Part shown: positions 28,228 through 37,279 of the stretch, one piece after another
How positions within the stretch are numbered: the first letter of the stretch is position 1
Layout: every line of letters starts with the position of its first letter
NCBI RefSeq assembly: GCF_037203705.1
Contig: NZ_JBBCAT010000001.1
Location: 965,418 to 1,029,417, forward strand
Direction of reading: 5' to 3'
Length of the DNA stretch: 64,000 nt
Source of the DNA: Prosthecomicrobium sp. N25
GTDB taxonomy: Bacteria > Pseudomonadota > Alphaproteobacteria > Rhizobiales > Ancalomicrobiaceae
Notes under the pieces: generated by a model
What the model was told of the DNA's origin: nothing
The model's input: the letters and a program-made list of their open reading frames with translations, nothing else
Database searches by the model: none
Made by a program: the position numbers and the translations under genes

Positions 28228-29235
28228 CTACCTCCCGGATCCGCCGCCGGCCGGGTCCTGCACCCCGAGTGCCTTGCGGCGGCCCGCCACCGACGCCATC
28301 CGGCCCACGATGGGCCGCATGACCGGCGCCGTGGCCACCCGCGAGAGCCAGGATCGGAGACTGAGCGGGTCGAGCCGCAGGGCCAGCCGCGCCAGCGCGA
28401 CGGCCTCCTCGTAGTCCCCGGTCAGGAATCGGCTGTTGGCGAGCTTGCTGGCCCGTTCGGCCAGCCGCGCGGGAACGAGCGGCATCAGCCGCGGATCCGC
28501 GGCGGCCGCCCGGAACGCCACGAAGGCATGTTGCGCCATCAGGTCCCGGTTCGAGCCGGTGATGCTCGACCGCCGCACCCGCTTGTAGAGGAGCGGCTTC
28601 GGCGTGAAGGCGAACCGGCAGACCCGTGCGAGCCTGTTGAACAGGTCCGTATCCTCGAACACCTTGACGGACGGGTCGAAGCCGCCGACCTCGTCGAGGA
28701 CGGCGCGGCGCAGGATGGTCGTCGACGGCACGATCGGCGGGTCGACCTGGAAATAGGCCTTCGCCAGGTCCGCCGCGCCTGTGATGTCCAGCGCCTTGGC
28801 GAGATGCGCGGAGGAGAGATCGCCGTCCGCGAAGAGGTAGAAGTCCGAGTAGACCAGCCCGACCTGCGGATCGGCCTCGATCAGCGGCAGTTCCGTCTCG
28901 ATCTTGTCGGGCGTCCACAGGTCGTCGCCGTCCAGGATCGCGACGAACGGCGTCGAAGTCCGGGCGATGGCGAGGTTGCGCTGTCGCGAGATCCCGTTTC
29001 CGCCCGTCCCGTAGAGGACCTCGACGCGTCGGTCCGCCGCCTCCAGCTCCCTCAGCACCGCGATCGTCTCCGGCGCGGAGCCGTCGTCGGCGATCACGAT
29101 CTTGTCGACGAGGTCGGCCCGCGTCTGATCCGTCACGGACCGGACCGCCGCGCCGATGAACGGCCCCTCGTTGTAGCAGGTCATCACCACCGAAACGCGC
29201 GGCGAGGTGCCGGCGACGGGTGCCGTCGTGCTCAC
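28228..29235 (-). CDS. Glycosyltransferase family 2 protein
   Basis: The protein is 335 residues from a GTG that overlaps the preceding gene's stop as GTGA. A GT-A domain shows VSVVMTCYNEGPFIGAAVRSV, IADDGS and the metal-binding D-G-D in ILDGDDLWTPDK. A later FEDTDLFNRLAR corresponds to the ED acid-base region. The C-terminal 80 residues are helical. It is the middle gene of the GT4-GT2-GT4 run and probably extends the EPS repeat unit. Confidence 0.9.
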   Translation of the reverse strand: MSTTAPVAGTSPRVSVVMTCYNEGPFIGAAVRSVTDQTRADLVDKIVIADDGSAPETIAVLRELEAADRRVEVLYGTGGNGISRQRNLAIARTSTPFVAILDGDDLWTPDKIETELPLIEADPQVGLVYSDFYLFADGDLSSAHLAKALDITGAADLAKAYFQVDPPIVPSTTILRRAVLDEVGGFDPSVKVFEDTDLFNRLARVCRFAFTPKPLLYKRVRRSSITGSNRDLMAQHAFVAFRAAAADPRLMPLVPARLAERASKLANSRFLTGDYEEAVALARLALRLDPLSLRSWLSRVATAPVMRPIVGRMASVAGRRKALGVQDPAGGGSGR

Positions 29236-30398
29236 GGGCCGCTCCTTTCGCGCTGGATGTCCGCGATGGTCGCGAGCGTGCGCTCGGCGACCGAGTCGAT
29301 TCCGATGTGGGCCTCCGCGAAGCCCCGCGCCGCCCGGGCCATCGCGGCCCGGCGATCGGGATCGAGCCTGAGGGCCGCCCGCATGGCCGCCGCGAAGGCC
29401 TCCGGCGTGGATTCCGGGACCACGAAGCCGGTCTCGCCCTGCGTCACGATCTCGGCGACCCCGCTCGCCGCGTACACGATGGGCACGACGCCCGCCGACA
29501 TGGCCTCGAGCAGGGCGTTGGACTGGCCCTCCCGCATGGATGCGGACACGAAGAAATCGGCGCCGAGAAGCTCCCCGTAGACGTCGGCCGTGTAGCCCGG
29601 ATAGCGCACCGCCGCGGACCCGTCCTTCGCCAGCGTCGGCGCCAGCCGGTCCCGCTCCGGGCCTTCCCCGACGAGCCTGAGCTCGACCGCGTCGCCGCCT
29701 TGCTCGACCGCCAGGGCGGCCTCGTGCAGGACCGCGATGCGCTTGTCGGCGACGAGCCGGCCCGCATACACGAAGCGCCGCCCCGACCGGCCCGCCAGCG
29801 CCGCCTCGAGCCGCTCGGCGGGAGGCAGCACCACCCCGTTCGGGAAGCGCGCGATGCGCCGGTCCGGGATGCCGAGCGCGAGGAGTTCGTCTGCGATTTG
29901 GCCGCTGTTGGCCACGAAGCGGTCGACCCGCCGCCGCAGCAGGGCCTCGACCCAGTCCCCGTAGAAGAAGCGCTTCGCGCGCAGCGCCGCGAATTCGGAC
30001 GCCTCGCCGCCGCCGCCGAGCTTGACGAGGAGCGGCGAGCCGCTGCGCATCGCAGCCAGCGCCGGTCCGGCCGCGTGCAGCCGCGCATGAAACACGTAGA
30101 CGGGCACGCCCCGCCATGCCGCACCGCCGAAGCGGGCCGCGAACCAGGCGGTCCAGGCCAGGAACGAGGCGATCCGGCGTCCGCCGAGGTTCGGGTAGTG
30201 GCGGACCTTGCGCCGCACGATCCGCCCGAATGCGGTTTCCTCGACCTCCGGCACATCCGGCGCGACCGTCGGAGCGACCAGGGTGACGTCGACCCCGCGC
30301 CGGCCGAGCGCGTCGGCCAGGATCTGCGCCTGCCGCTCCGCCCCGCCGTAGCTGTCGGGGAAGAACGCGGCGACGACCAGGAGCAGGCGATCAGTCAT
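29232..30398 (-). CDS. Glycosyltransferase family 4 protein
   Basis: The protein is 388 residues. The glycine-rich N-terminus is FFPDSYGGAERQAQ. FVYAGRLVADKRI and the E-x7-E motif EGQSNALLE mark the donor domain. It is first in the run of three glycosyltransferases and a methyltransferase, all minus strand and closely coupled. A terminator 89 nt upstream separates it from the PEP-CTERM-like gene. Confidence 0.9.
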   Translation of the reverse strand: MTDRLLLVVAAFFPDSYGGAERQAQILADALGRRGVDVTLVAPTVAPDVPEVEETAFGRIVRRKVRHYPNLGGRRIASFLAWTAWFAARFGGAAWRGVPVYVFHARLHAAGPALAAMRSGSPLLVKLGGGGEASEFAALRAKRFFYGDWVEALLRRRVDRFVANSGQIADELLALGIPDRRIARFPNGVVLPPAERLEAALAGRSGRRFVYAGRLVADKRIAVLHEAALAVEQGGDAVELRLVGEGPERDRLAPTLAKDGSAAVRYPGYTADVYGELLGADFFVSASMREGQSNALLEAMSAGVVPIVYAASGVAEIVTQGETGFVVPESTPEAFAAAMRAALRLDPDRRAAMARAARGFAEAHIGIDSVAERTLATIADIQRERSGP

Positions 30399-30486
30399 GC
30401 ACTCTCCGGCGGACGCCCGGGGGCGATCCCGACCCTGGGCTTACCTGTTCGACGGAGCCGCCGCAACCGACCCGTCGCCGCGGTGC

Positions 30487-30528
30487 AAAAAGCGAGAGGG
30501 GAGGCCGACGCGTCGCGCCGGCCTCCCC
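30487..30528 (-). terminator. Rho-independent terminator after the PEP-CTERM-like gene
   Basis: On the minus strand a 10-bp perfect stem (GGGGAGGCCG/CGGCCTCCCC at 30498-30507 and 30519-30528) with an 11-nt loop is followed after 6 nt by five U residues (30491-30487). It lies 21 nt after the stop of the sorting-signal protein and explains why that gene may be expressed separately. Confidence 0.72.
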
Positions 30529-30549
30529 CCGCATTCTTCGAGCCGTCCT

Positions 30550-31131
30550 TCAAGCCGTGGCGGCCCGCGCCCGGCGCCGGCGCCAGGCCATGAAGCCGCC
30601 GAACCCGGCGAGCAGCGGCAGGGCCGCGCCCGCGACGGGCCCGGGGACCGATGCCGCGCTGAGCGAGAAGTTGTCGAACGACACCGACGAGGTCGGACCG
30701 CCGAAGCCGAACGCACCGGCGCTCAGCAGCACGGACTGGACGCCGTTGCTGTAGAAGGACCCGGAGTTGGTCCCCGAGCTCGGCGCGAACAGGGTGCCGC
30801 CGAAGTTGGCGAGCGTCGTGCCGCCGGCCGTCACGCCCCAGGTTCCGAGCGACGACCCGGTGACCTTGTAGTCGAACGAGACGTTGTACCAGCCCGCCGC
30901 CAGAGACAGCGCTTGCGAGAACAGGCCCGCGAAGCCGCCCGATCCCGAGTTGCCGATCGTGGCCCGGCCCGACGAGGCGTCGACGGTCCCGAAGTTGATC
31001 GTCCAGCCCGTCATGTCGTTGGTGGCGAAGTCGCCGTTGGTGACGCCGGCGGCCTGCACCGGAGCCGCCGCAAGCCCCGCAAGCGCCGTACACGCGAGGG
31101 CGCGTACAACCTTTAGTCGAAGTGATGTCAT
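30550..31131 (-). CDS. Secreted protein with PEP-CTERM-like (VPGPxAGA) sorting tail
   Basis: The protein is 193 residues from the ATG beginning MTSLRLKVVRAL; a signal peptide ends near VQAAG. The mature domain is a Gly/Ser/Thr-rich beta-sandwich candidate opening VTNGDFATNDMTGW, like carbohydrate-binding folds. The last 32 residues are a tripartite tail: VPGPVAGAA, a hydrophobic helix (LPLLAGFGGFMAW) and an RRRRAR cluster. This architecture is that of exosortase substrates of the VPLPA/PEP-CTERM type. An exosortase is encoded at 41885 in the same locus. The gene is flanked by a terminator and is probably monocistronic. Confidence 0.8.
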   Translation of the reverse strand: MTSLRLKVVRALACTALAGLAAAPVQAAGVTNGDFATNDMTGWTINFGTVDASSGRATIGNSGSGGFAGLFSQALSLAAGWYNVSFDYKVTGSSLGTWGVTAGGTTLANFGGTLFAPSSGTNSGSFYSNGVQSVLLSAGAFGFGGPTSSVSFDNFSLSAASVPGPVAGAALPLLAGFGGFMAWRRRRARAATA

Positions 31132-31486
31132 GTATGGCCTCCTGACCGACCTCGATAGTGATTCGAGGCCCCGCAACCATCTCTGATATCGCAGTTGCGA
31201 AATAGCCGTCAAGAAGGGGAGTCGAATCCGTTTAGGAAAATGATCCCGCTACTTTTTCAGGTACGTAGCCGCGAAAGCTGATCGTGGGGCGTTCATTACA
31301 CTGGCCAGGCCCGATAACCATGTCAGGCCTGAGGGAAAAATTCTGCGGGTTACGGAAGGAACGTTTCAGAATAGCCTCGGTTCCAAACTTATGGCAAGAA
31401 TATGGCAGCAGAAATCTATTGTTTGGCAACCGCCGAGATGATTGAATAGGATGTCGAAGCGTTCACCGGTCGGGCAGGGAGATACA
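31132..31486. promoter_or_regulatory. Divergent promoter region, A+T-rich, no gene
   Basis: These 355 nt separate the PEP-CTERM-like gene from a divergent glycosyltransferase. They are clearly more A+T-rich than the rest of the locus and contain no convincing reading frame. CAGGCC (31306-31311) and GGCCTG (31326-31331) form a short inverted repeat. The region probably carries both promoters, but no box stands out. Confidence 0.4.
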
Positions 31487-32686
31487 ATGGCAGGGTGTAC
31501 CGTCGTCCACGTCATCACGCGCTTCATTCGCGGCGGTGCGGACGAGAACACTCTCATCACCTGCAACAGGCAGGCGCGCGCCGGCCTGGACGTGGTGCTC
31601 GTGGTCGGACGGGAGCATCATCCCGACATGGTCGCCAAGCTCGATCCCGCCGTGCGGCTGGAGGTCGTCAGCTCTCTCGTGCGCGAGGTGAACCCCTGGC
31701 ACGATGGGGTCGCCCTGGCGACCCTGGTGGCGCTCCTGCGCCGCCTGCGCCCCGATGTCCTGCACACGCACGAAAGCAAGGCCGGCATCCTCGGCCGCTT
31801 CGCCGCCGCGATCGTCCGCGCCCCGCTTGTCGTCCACACGGTGCACATCCTGCCCTTCGTCAACGTCTCGCCGGCCAAGGCGAAGGTCTTCCTCGCCCTG
31901 GAGCGGCTGGCCGCCCGGGTGACGGACCAGTTCATCGACGTCAGCGAGGGCATGCGGGACGTCTGCATCGCCCACGGCCTCGGCACGGCCGAGACCCACG
32001 TGGTCGCCCCGAGCGGGATGAACGTGGCGCGCTTCCGCAACGCCACCGCTCCGGACCGCGCCGGCCTCTTCGGCGTCGACCCGTCATGGCTGACGACGCC
32101 GGCCGGACCGGCCGTCGTCGCGCTCGTCGCCGGCGCGCTGGAGCCGCGCAAGCGCGTAACCGAGCTCGTCGAGGAACTCGGTCGCCGCGGCATGCCGCCG
32201 GACCTGCGCCTCGTCGTCGTCGGCGATGGCCCCGAGCGGCCGGCGGTCGAGAAACGCGTCGCCGCCGGGGGGCTGGCCGACAAGGTCCTTCTCCTCGGCC
32301 ACCGCGGCGACCTGGAACGCCTCATCGCGGCGGCGGATCTCTGCGTCCACGCCGCCTCCAACGAGGGCCTGCCCCGGGTCGTGCTGCAATACGTGATGGG
32401 AGGGCGGCCGGTGGTCGTGCCGGCCCTCGCCGGCATCGAGCGCGTGGTGGAGGACGGCCGTACCGGGGACGTCGTCGGCTTGGACGGGGTCGGTCCGGTG
32501 GTCGATGCGATGCTGGCGCTCGCCGCCGACCCGGACCGGCGCGCCCGCTACGCCGCCGGCGCCCGCGCGATGGACATGTCCGCCTGGGACGCCGACCACA
32601 TGATGCGCCTGATCGGCGAGGCCTATGCCCGCGCCGCCGCCTCCCGCGGGCTGCCGGCCCCGATCGCGTCGGCCCTGGCCCGTTGA
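31487..32686 (+). CDS. Glycosyltransferase family 4 protein with altered E-x7-E motif
   Basis: The protein is 399 residues from the ATG with AGGGAG 6 nt upstream; two earlier in-frame starts lack sites. The N-terminus VVHVITRFIRGGADENT and the donor domain ALVAGALEPRKRV fit GT4. The usual E-x7-E is EGLPRVVLQ, with glutamine in place of the second glutamate, while the HAASNEG context is intact. It stands alone and convergent with the epimerase gene. It probably adds a sugar to the EPS unit, but the changed residue may affect activity or donor use. Confidence 0.87.
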   Translation: MAGCTVVHVITRFIRGGADENTLITCNRQARAGLDVVLVVGREHHPDMVAKLDPAVRLEVVSSLVREVNPWHDGVALATLVALLRRLRPDVLHTHESKAGILGRFAAAIVRAPLVVHTVHILPFVNVSPAKAKVFLALERLAARVTDQFIDVSEGMRDVCIAHGLGTAETHVVAPSGMNVARFRNATAPDRAGLFGVDPSWLTTPAGPAVVALVAGALEPRKRVTELVEELGRRGMPPDLRLVVVGDGPERPAVEKRVAAGGLADKVLLLGHRGDLERLIAAADLCVHAASNEGLPRVVLQYVMGGRPVVVPALAGIERVVEDGRTGDVVGLDGVGPVVDAMLALAADPDRRARYAAGARAMDMSAWDADHMMRLIGEAYARAAASRGLPAPIASALAR

Positions 32687-32699
32687 ACCGGCCCCGGCC

Positions 32700-33710
32700 T
32701 CACAGGCCGTTGTAGCTCCGGTACCACTCCACGAAGGCCGGCACGCCGACGTCGACCGGCGTCGAAGGCCGGTAGCCGGTGAGCGCCTCGAGCAGGCGGT
32801 GGTCCGCGAAGGTCTCGCGCACGTCCCCCTTTTGGATCGGCAGCATGATCTTCTCGGCGGTCCGGCCGGTGGCCTGCTCGACGCAGGTCACGAAGTCCAT
32901 CAGCTTGACGGGCGTGCCGCCCGCGATGTTGACCACCCGCCAGGGCGCCGCAGGCGACAGGGTGTCGACCACCCCGTCCGCCGAGACCGGATCCCCCTTG
33001 ACGGGCGCATTGTCGACGAGCCGGACGATCGCCTCCACGAGGTCGTCGATGTAGGTGAAGTCGCGCTTCATCTCGCCCATGCCGTAGACCTCGATGGGCT
33101 CGCCGGCGAGGATCGACTTCACGAACTTGAAGAGCGCCATGTCGGGACGCCCCCACGGCCCGTAGACCGTGAAGAAGCGGAAGCACGTGGTCGGGATGCC
33201 CCACAGGTGGGAGTACGAATGGGCCATCTCCTCCATCGCCTTTTTTGAGGCCGCATAGAGCGTGATGGGCCAGTCGGCCTTGTGGGATTCGCGGAAGGGC
33301 ATCTCCTCGTTCGCCCCGTAGACGGAGCTCGTCGAGGCGAGCAGCAGGTGCTTCGGCTGCAGCACGCGCGCCAGCTCCAGCACGTTGAACGAGCCGACCA
33401 GGTTGGCATCCACGTAGGTCCGCGGATGCTCGAGCGAGTAGCGCACGCCCGCCTGGGCGGCCAGATGCACGATCACGTCGGGCTCGGCGAGTTCGCCGGC
33501 CCTCGTGAGCGCCTCCATGTCCTCGAGCCGCGCCACCACCGCCCTGAAGCCGTTGGAACGGCCCAGGATGGCATGGCGGGCTTCCTTCAGCCGGCGGTCG
33601 TAATAGTCCGTCATGGCGTCGAAGCCAACGACGAAATGGCCGTCGTCGAGGAGCCGCTTGGCCAGATGGAAGCCGATGAAGCCGGCCGTTCCGGTGATCA
33701 GGAAACGCAT
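32700..33710 (-). CDS. NAD-dependent epimerase, UDP-glucuronate 4-epimerase-like
   Basis: The protein is 336 residues from the ATG with GGAAGG upstream. The Rossmann motif is GTAGFIG (7-13). The extended-SDR catalytic set is the serine in STSSVYG and Y-x3-K in [21 protein letters not shown] is characteristic of UDP-glucuronate 4-epimerases such as LspL, which make UDP-galacturonate. The preceding gene, ugd, supplies UDP-glucuronate; the two are 28 nt apart on the same strand. Together they suggest that the polymer contains uronic acid. Confidence 0.9.
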   Translation of the reverse strand: MRFLITGTAGFIGFHLAKRLLDDGHFVVGFDAMTDYYDRRLKEARHAILGRSNGFRAVVARLEDMEALTRAGELAEPDVIVHLAAQAGVRYSLEHPRTYVDANLVGSFNVLELARVLQPKHLLLASTSSVYGANEEMPFRESHKADWPITLYAASKKAMEEMAHSYSHLWGIPTTCFRFFTVYGPWGRPDMALFKFVKSILAGEPIEVYGMGEMKRDFTYIDDLVEAIVRLVDNAPVKGDPVSADGVVDTLSPAAPWRVVNIAGGTPVKLMDFVTCVEQATGRTAEKIMLPIQKGDVRETFADHRLLEALTGYRPSTPVDVGVPAFVEWYRSYNGL

Positions 33711-33738
33711 GGAGTGACCTTCCGCCGAGTGGGCGCTT

Positions 33739-35043
33739 TCAGGCGCGGCCGATGCTGACATACGTGAAGCCGCGCCGGCGCACCTCGTCGGGCTTGTAGA
33801 TGTTGCGCAGGTCGACCAGCACCGGCGCCTCCACGATCGCCTTGATCCGGTTGAGGTCGAGGGCCCGGAACTGGTCCCACTCGGTCACGATCGTGACCGC
33901 GCTCGCCCCTTCGGCCGCCTCGTAGGCGTTGTTGCAGAAGGTCACGTTGGAGAGGAGCGGCTTCGCCTGCTCGGTCCCCTCGGGGTCGTAGGCCCGGATG
34001 CTGGCGCCGGCGTCCTGCAGGGCCTGGATGACCGACAGGGCGGGGGAATCGCGCATGTCGTCGGTGTTCGGCTTGAAGGTGAGGCCCAGGATCGCGATCG
34101 TCTTGCCGCGCACCGAGCCCCCGCAGGCCTGGATGACCTTGCGGGCCATGGCGCGCTTGCGGGTGTCGTTGATGGCGACCGTAGCCTCGATCAGCCGGAC
34201 CGGCGAATCATAGTCCTGCGCGGTCTTGACCAGCGCCAGCGTGTCCTTCGGGAAGCAGGATCCGCCGTAGCCCGGCCCGGCATGCAGGAACTTGGAGCCG
34301 ATCCGGTTGTCGAGGCCGATGCCGCGCGCAACGTCCTGCACGTTGGCGCCGACCTTCTCGCAGAGGTCCGCCATCTCGTTGATGAAGGTGATCTTCATCG
34401 CCAGGAACGCGTTGGCGGCGTACTTGATGAGCTCGGACGTGCGCCGCTCCGTGAAGAGGATCGGCGACTGGTTGAGGTAGAGCGGCCGGTAGACCTCGGT
34501 CATCACCTCGCGGGCACGGTCGTCCGCGACGCCGACCACGATGCGGTCCGGCCGCTTGAAGTCCGAGATCGCCGCGCCTTCGCGCAGGAACTCCGGATTG
34601 GAGCAGACCGAGACGTCCGCCTGCGGGTTCTCCTCGCGGATGATCCGCTCGACCTCGTCGCCGGTGCCCACCGGCACGGTCGACTTCGTGACCACGACCG
34701 TGAAGCCCTTGACGGCCCGGGCGATCTCCTGGGCGACGCCGTGCACGTAGGAGAGGTCGGCATGGCCGTCGCCGCGCCGGGACGGGGTGCCCACCGCGAT
34801 GAAGACGACGGCGGACTCCGCGACCGCGCTCTTCAGGTCGGTGGTGAAGGTGAGGCGCCCCGCCTTGACGTTGCTGGCCACGAGCGTGTCGAGGCCGGGC
34901 TCGAAAATCGGAATCCGCCCGTCCTTCAGGGCCGCGATCTTGTCCGGGTTGTTGTCGATGCAGACCACGTCATGGCCGAAATCCGCCAGGCAGGCTCCCG
35001 AAACCAATCCGACATAGCCCGATCCGATCATCGCGATGCGCAT
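33739..35043 (-). CDS. UDP-glucose 6-dehydrogenase
   Basis: The protein is 434 residues, the normal length. The N-terminal NAD-binding motif is [21 protein letters not shown]. The catalytic cysteine sits in [13 protein letters not shown], and the C-terminal domain has [18 protein letters not shown]. The enzyme oxidises UDP-glucose to UDP-glucuronate with two NAD+. It is first in a two-gene operon with the 4-epimerase and supplies the uronic acid precursor for the EPS. Confidence 0.96.
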   Translation of the reverse strand: MRIAMIGSGYVGLVSGACLADFGHDVVCIDNNPDKIAALKDGRIPIFEPGLDTLVASNVKAGRLTFTTDLKSAVAESAVVFIAVGTPSRRGDGHADLSYVHGVAQEIARAVKGFTVVVTKSTVPVGTGDEVERIIREENPQADVSVCSNPEFLREGAAISDFKRPDRIVVGVADDRAREVMTEVYRPLYLNQSPILFTERRTSELIKYAANAFLAMKITFINEMADLCEKVGANVQDVARGIGLDNRIGSKFLHAGPGYGGSCFPKDTLALVKTAQDYDSPVRLIEATVAINDTRKRAMARKVIQACGGSVRGKTIAILGLTFKPNTDDMRDSPALSVIQALQDAGASIRAYDPEGTEQAKPLLSNVTFCNNAYEAAEGASAVTIVTEWDQFRALDLNRIKAIVEAPVLVDLRNIYKPDEVRRRGFTYVSIGRA

Positions 35044-35574
35044 GCAGCTCTTACCTCTTTGGCTGTTGGGAGGCTTGTGCCGGCCCGCAGCCGGCGTACG
35101 GCCGCGCTCCGGCGCCGGGTCCGCCCGAGGGGTGGACAGGCCTCCGATACGTGCCCGGCAGGCCGGGCAACAGGCTGCACGTCTCCGCCGGAACGACGGT
35201 CACGGGCAGCGGCTCGAAACGCTCGCGAGCGATTGTGGATTCGGACCGGAGGAACTGGAATTCCTCGATGGCTGCAAGTCGATGCGGCCTTCCGTCACTC
35301 TCCGGACGAACCGGGGGGATCGATGGTTCCAGCAACACTTAACAGAATCGGTTCGACGTCTCACGATCGTCTCGCGTCTTGAAAACTATGCCCTGCGGTC
35401 TCGCCGCGGGAGCTTCCTGCCCCGGGCTATTGTGCGGCGCGATTACACCGGATTTCCCACCAAGCCGCAACCGCTTTCCGGACAATGTTGATTTTGGGTT
35501 AAGGCACGCCCCCGATCAGTCCTGCGGGTGGCCGGTGCAGTCCGGCCGATTCCGGCGGGAAAGGCGCGGCGCCG
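35044..35574. other. Non-coding region upstream of UDP-glucose dehydrogenase
   Basis: About 530 nt lie between the flippase 3' end and the dehydrogenase start, both on the minus strand. I see no gene with a sensible start, site or composition. It should contain the promoter of the dehydrogenase-epimerase operon, but no clear boxes are visible. Confidence 0.5.
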
Positions 35575-35590
35575 CCGCCCCGGGGGGCGG
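35575..35590 (-). terminator. Possible terminator after the flippase gene
   Basis: CCGCCC (35575-35580) and GGGCGG (35585-35590) form a 6-bp stem with a 4-nt loop, 5 nt after the flippase stop. The U tract is poor. Confidence 0.33.
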
Positions 35591-35595
35591 GGGCC

Positions 35596-36924
35596 TCACG
35601 TCAGGATTCGGACCAGGGCCAGCGCGAGTCCGCCCGCCAGGGTGAGATAGGCGGTGATCACCGCCGGCCGGTAGGTGATCGAGAAATACCGTTTTCCGAT
35701 CAGGTGGGTCATGAACGCGAAAAAGGCGTTGACGATCACGTTGGCGTAGACCGCGAGCTGGAGCCCGCCATACCAGACGAACAAGACGCTCAGGACGACA
35801 TTGAGGGCGAGCGCCGTGACGGAGATGGGGATGATCTTCTTGTTCTGGCGGGAGACGAAGAAGCCGATGCCGAAGATGTTGTTGTAGGACGTGAGCCAGG
35901 CCCCGACCACCACGGGCGCGATCGCGTCGTACAGCATCGCGTACTGGCCCGACTTGTCGATAAACGCGGCGATGCGATCATAGAAGACGATCATCACGAG
36001 ATAGATCGCGAAGGACGACAGCATGTAGAAGATGGCCATCTGGCCGACCGATTTCTGGTCGTTCTTCGTCGCGGCCCGGAGAAGGGACGGAAGCCAGGCC
36101 TTCTGCAGCGGCATGGCGGCCAGTTTGGTGAGGTCGCCGAGGCGGGACAGGAAGGTATAGCCGCCGGCCGCGCCGAGGCCGAGCATGAACAGCACGACCC
36201 AGCGGCTCGCCATGCTGCTCAACTCCGTCATGGCCCTGTGGATGATGAGCGGCAGGGAGTAGCGGAGCAGGACGCCCATTTTGGAGAAGCCGAAGCCGTG
36301 CAGCGCGAACACGCGGTAGGTCGCCCAGAGGAACATGGGGGCCCAGCCGGCGATCTGCGAATAGCCCGTGACGACGAGGTCGCTGCTCTTCCGGTCGAGG
36401 AACAAGAACAGGACCACAACGTTGATCATCGACGGAATCGTCTCCAGAAACGCGTGGAGACCCGTGCGGCCGGTCATCCGGAAGATCTCGAACTCCATGT
36501 AGATGATCGGCCGGAACGCGAAGGACAGGATGTAAAGTCTGAGCGGAAACACGAGGTCCGCGTCGACGACCGTTTCCAGCACGCGCGTCGGCACGAGCAG
36601 GATCGCGGCCGCCAGCACGGCGAAGAACACGAAGCTGAAGGACGCGCCCGTGGCGGCGATGGCCCGGGAATCCTCCTCCGAGGTCGCGATGAAGCGGGGG
36701 ACGCCGATCCGGGGGATGCCGAGCGTGCAGATGTCCACGACCAGGAATGCGACCAGCGCCATGGTGCCGACGAAACCGAGTTCATGCGGCGTCAGAGCGC
36801 GAGCAAGCAGGATGAAGGCCAAAAGGTCGAGACCCTTGAGGGCGACCTGGCCAAATCCGTAGAAGATCACGGACCGGACGAATCCCGCGTGGGATCGCAG
36901 GAGCTTCCGAATGCTATCGATCAT
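35596..36924 (-). CDS. Polysaccharide flippase (Wzx/MATE-like)
   Basis: The protein is 442 residues from the ATG beginning MIDSIRKLLRSH; a longer in-frame start is unlikely. It has about 12-14 hydrophobic segments. VIFYGFGQVALKGLDLLAFILLARALTPHELG is the typical first-helix pattern of the polysaccharide biosynthesis (Wzx) branch of the MOP superfamily. It should move lipid-linked repeat units across the inner membrane for the polymerase. Its G+C content is visibly lower than that of neighbouring genes, as often seen in Wzx genes; transfer is possible. Confidence 0.88.
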   Translation of the reverse strand: MIDSIRKLLRSHAGFVRSVIFYGFGQVALKGLDLLAFILLARALTPHELGFVGTMALVAFLVVDICTLGIPRIGVPRFIATSEEDSRAIAATGASFSFVFFAVLAAAILLVPTRVLETVVDADLVFPLRLYILSFAFRPIIYMEFEIFRMTGRTGLHAFLETIPSMINVVVLFLFLDRKSSDLVVTGYSQIAGWAPMFLWATYRVFALHGFGFSKMGVLLRYSLPLIIHRAMTELSSMASRWVVLFMLGLGAAGGYTFLSRLGDLTKLAAMPLQKAWLPSLLRAATKNDQKSVGQMAIFYMLSSFAIYLVMIVFYDRIAAFIDKSGQYAMLYDAIAPVVVGAWLTSYNNIFGIGFFVSRQNKKIIPISVTALALNVVLSVLFVWYGGLQLAVYANVIVNAFFAFMTHLIGKRYFSITYRPAVITAYLTLAGGLALALVRILT

Positions 36925-37279
36925 AACACCGTCTTTCCCGGGAGGGCCTGCAAGCTCTCCAGAATCAACCTCGTAGACCCAATGTGTCCAACTGTGTACC
37001 AATTGAGGACAAAGCGACCGCGCATTTCCTCTTTTGACAAGAGCACCCATCCGAGCCCATTGTCGACCGGGCGATCTTGAGCAATGCAGCGCGCGACATC
37101 GTGGGTGTAGAGAAGACTACAACTTATGGGAAGTCTAGCGCTGAAAGATCGTTAAAACTAACAGGCATCGCTCGGCACGCCGGATATCCGATGGATCACC
37201 GGTGGCCGTGACGTATGCGCCACAGGAATTGGACGATTGCGTCGACGGAGGTCTGGCTCGGCAGGGCTGAGCCAAAGAG
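36925..37279. promoter_or_regulatory. Divergent promoter region between flippase and pyruvyl transferase
   Basis: These 355 nt hold no convincing gene. They are comparatively A+T-rich, especially around 37115-37165. They must carry the start signals for both divergent genes, but I could not assign boxes. Confidence 0.4.

Noticed and set aside
26128-29580. A plus-strand frame of 1150 codons, the longest in the window
   Set aside because: It runs opposite a methyltransferase and three glycosyltransferases with intact motifs. Its composition is Arg/Gly/Pro/Asp-rich with no recognisable domain, so it is an antisense shadow.
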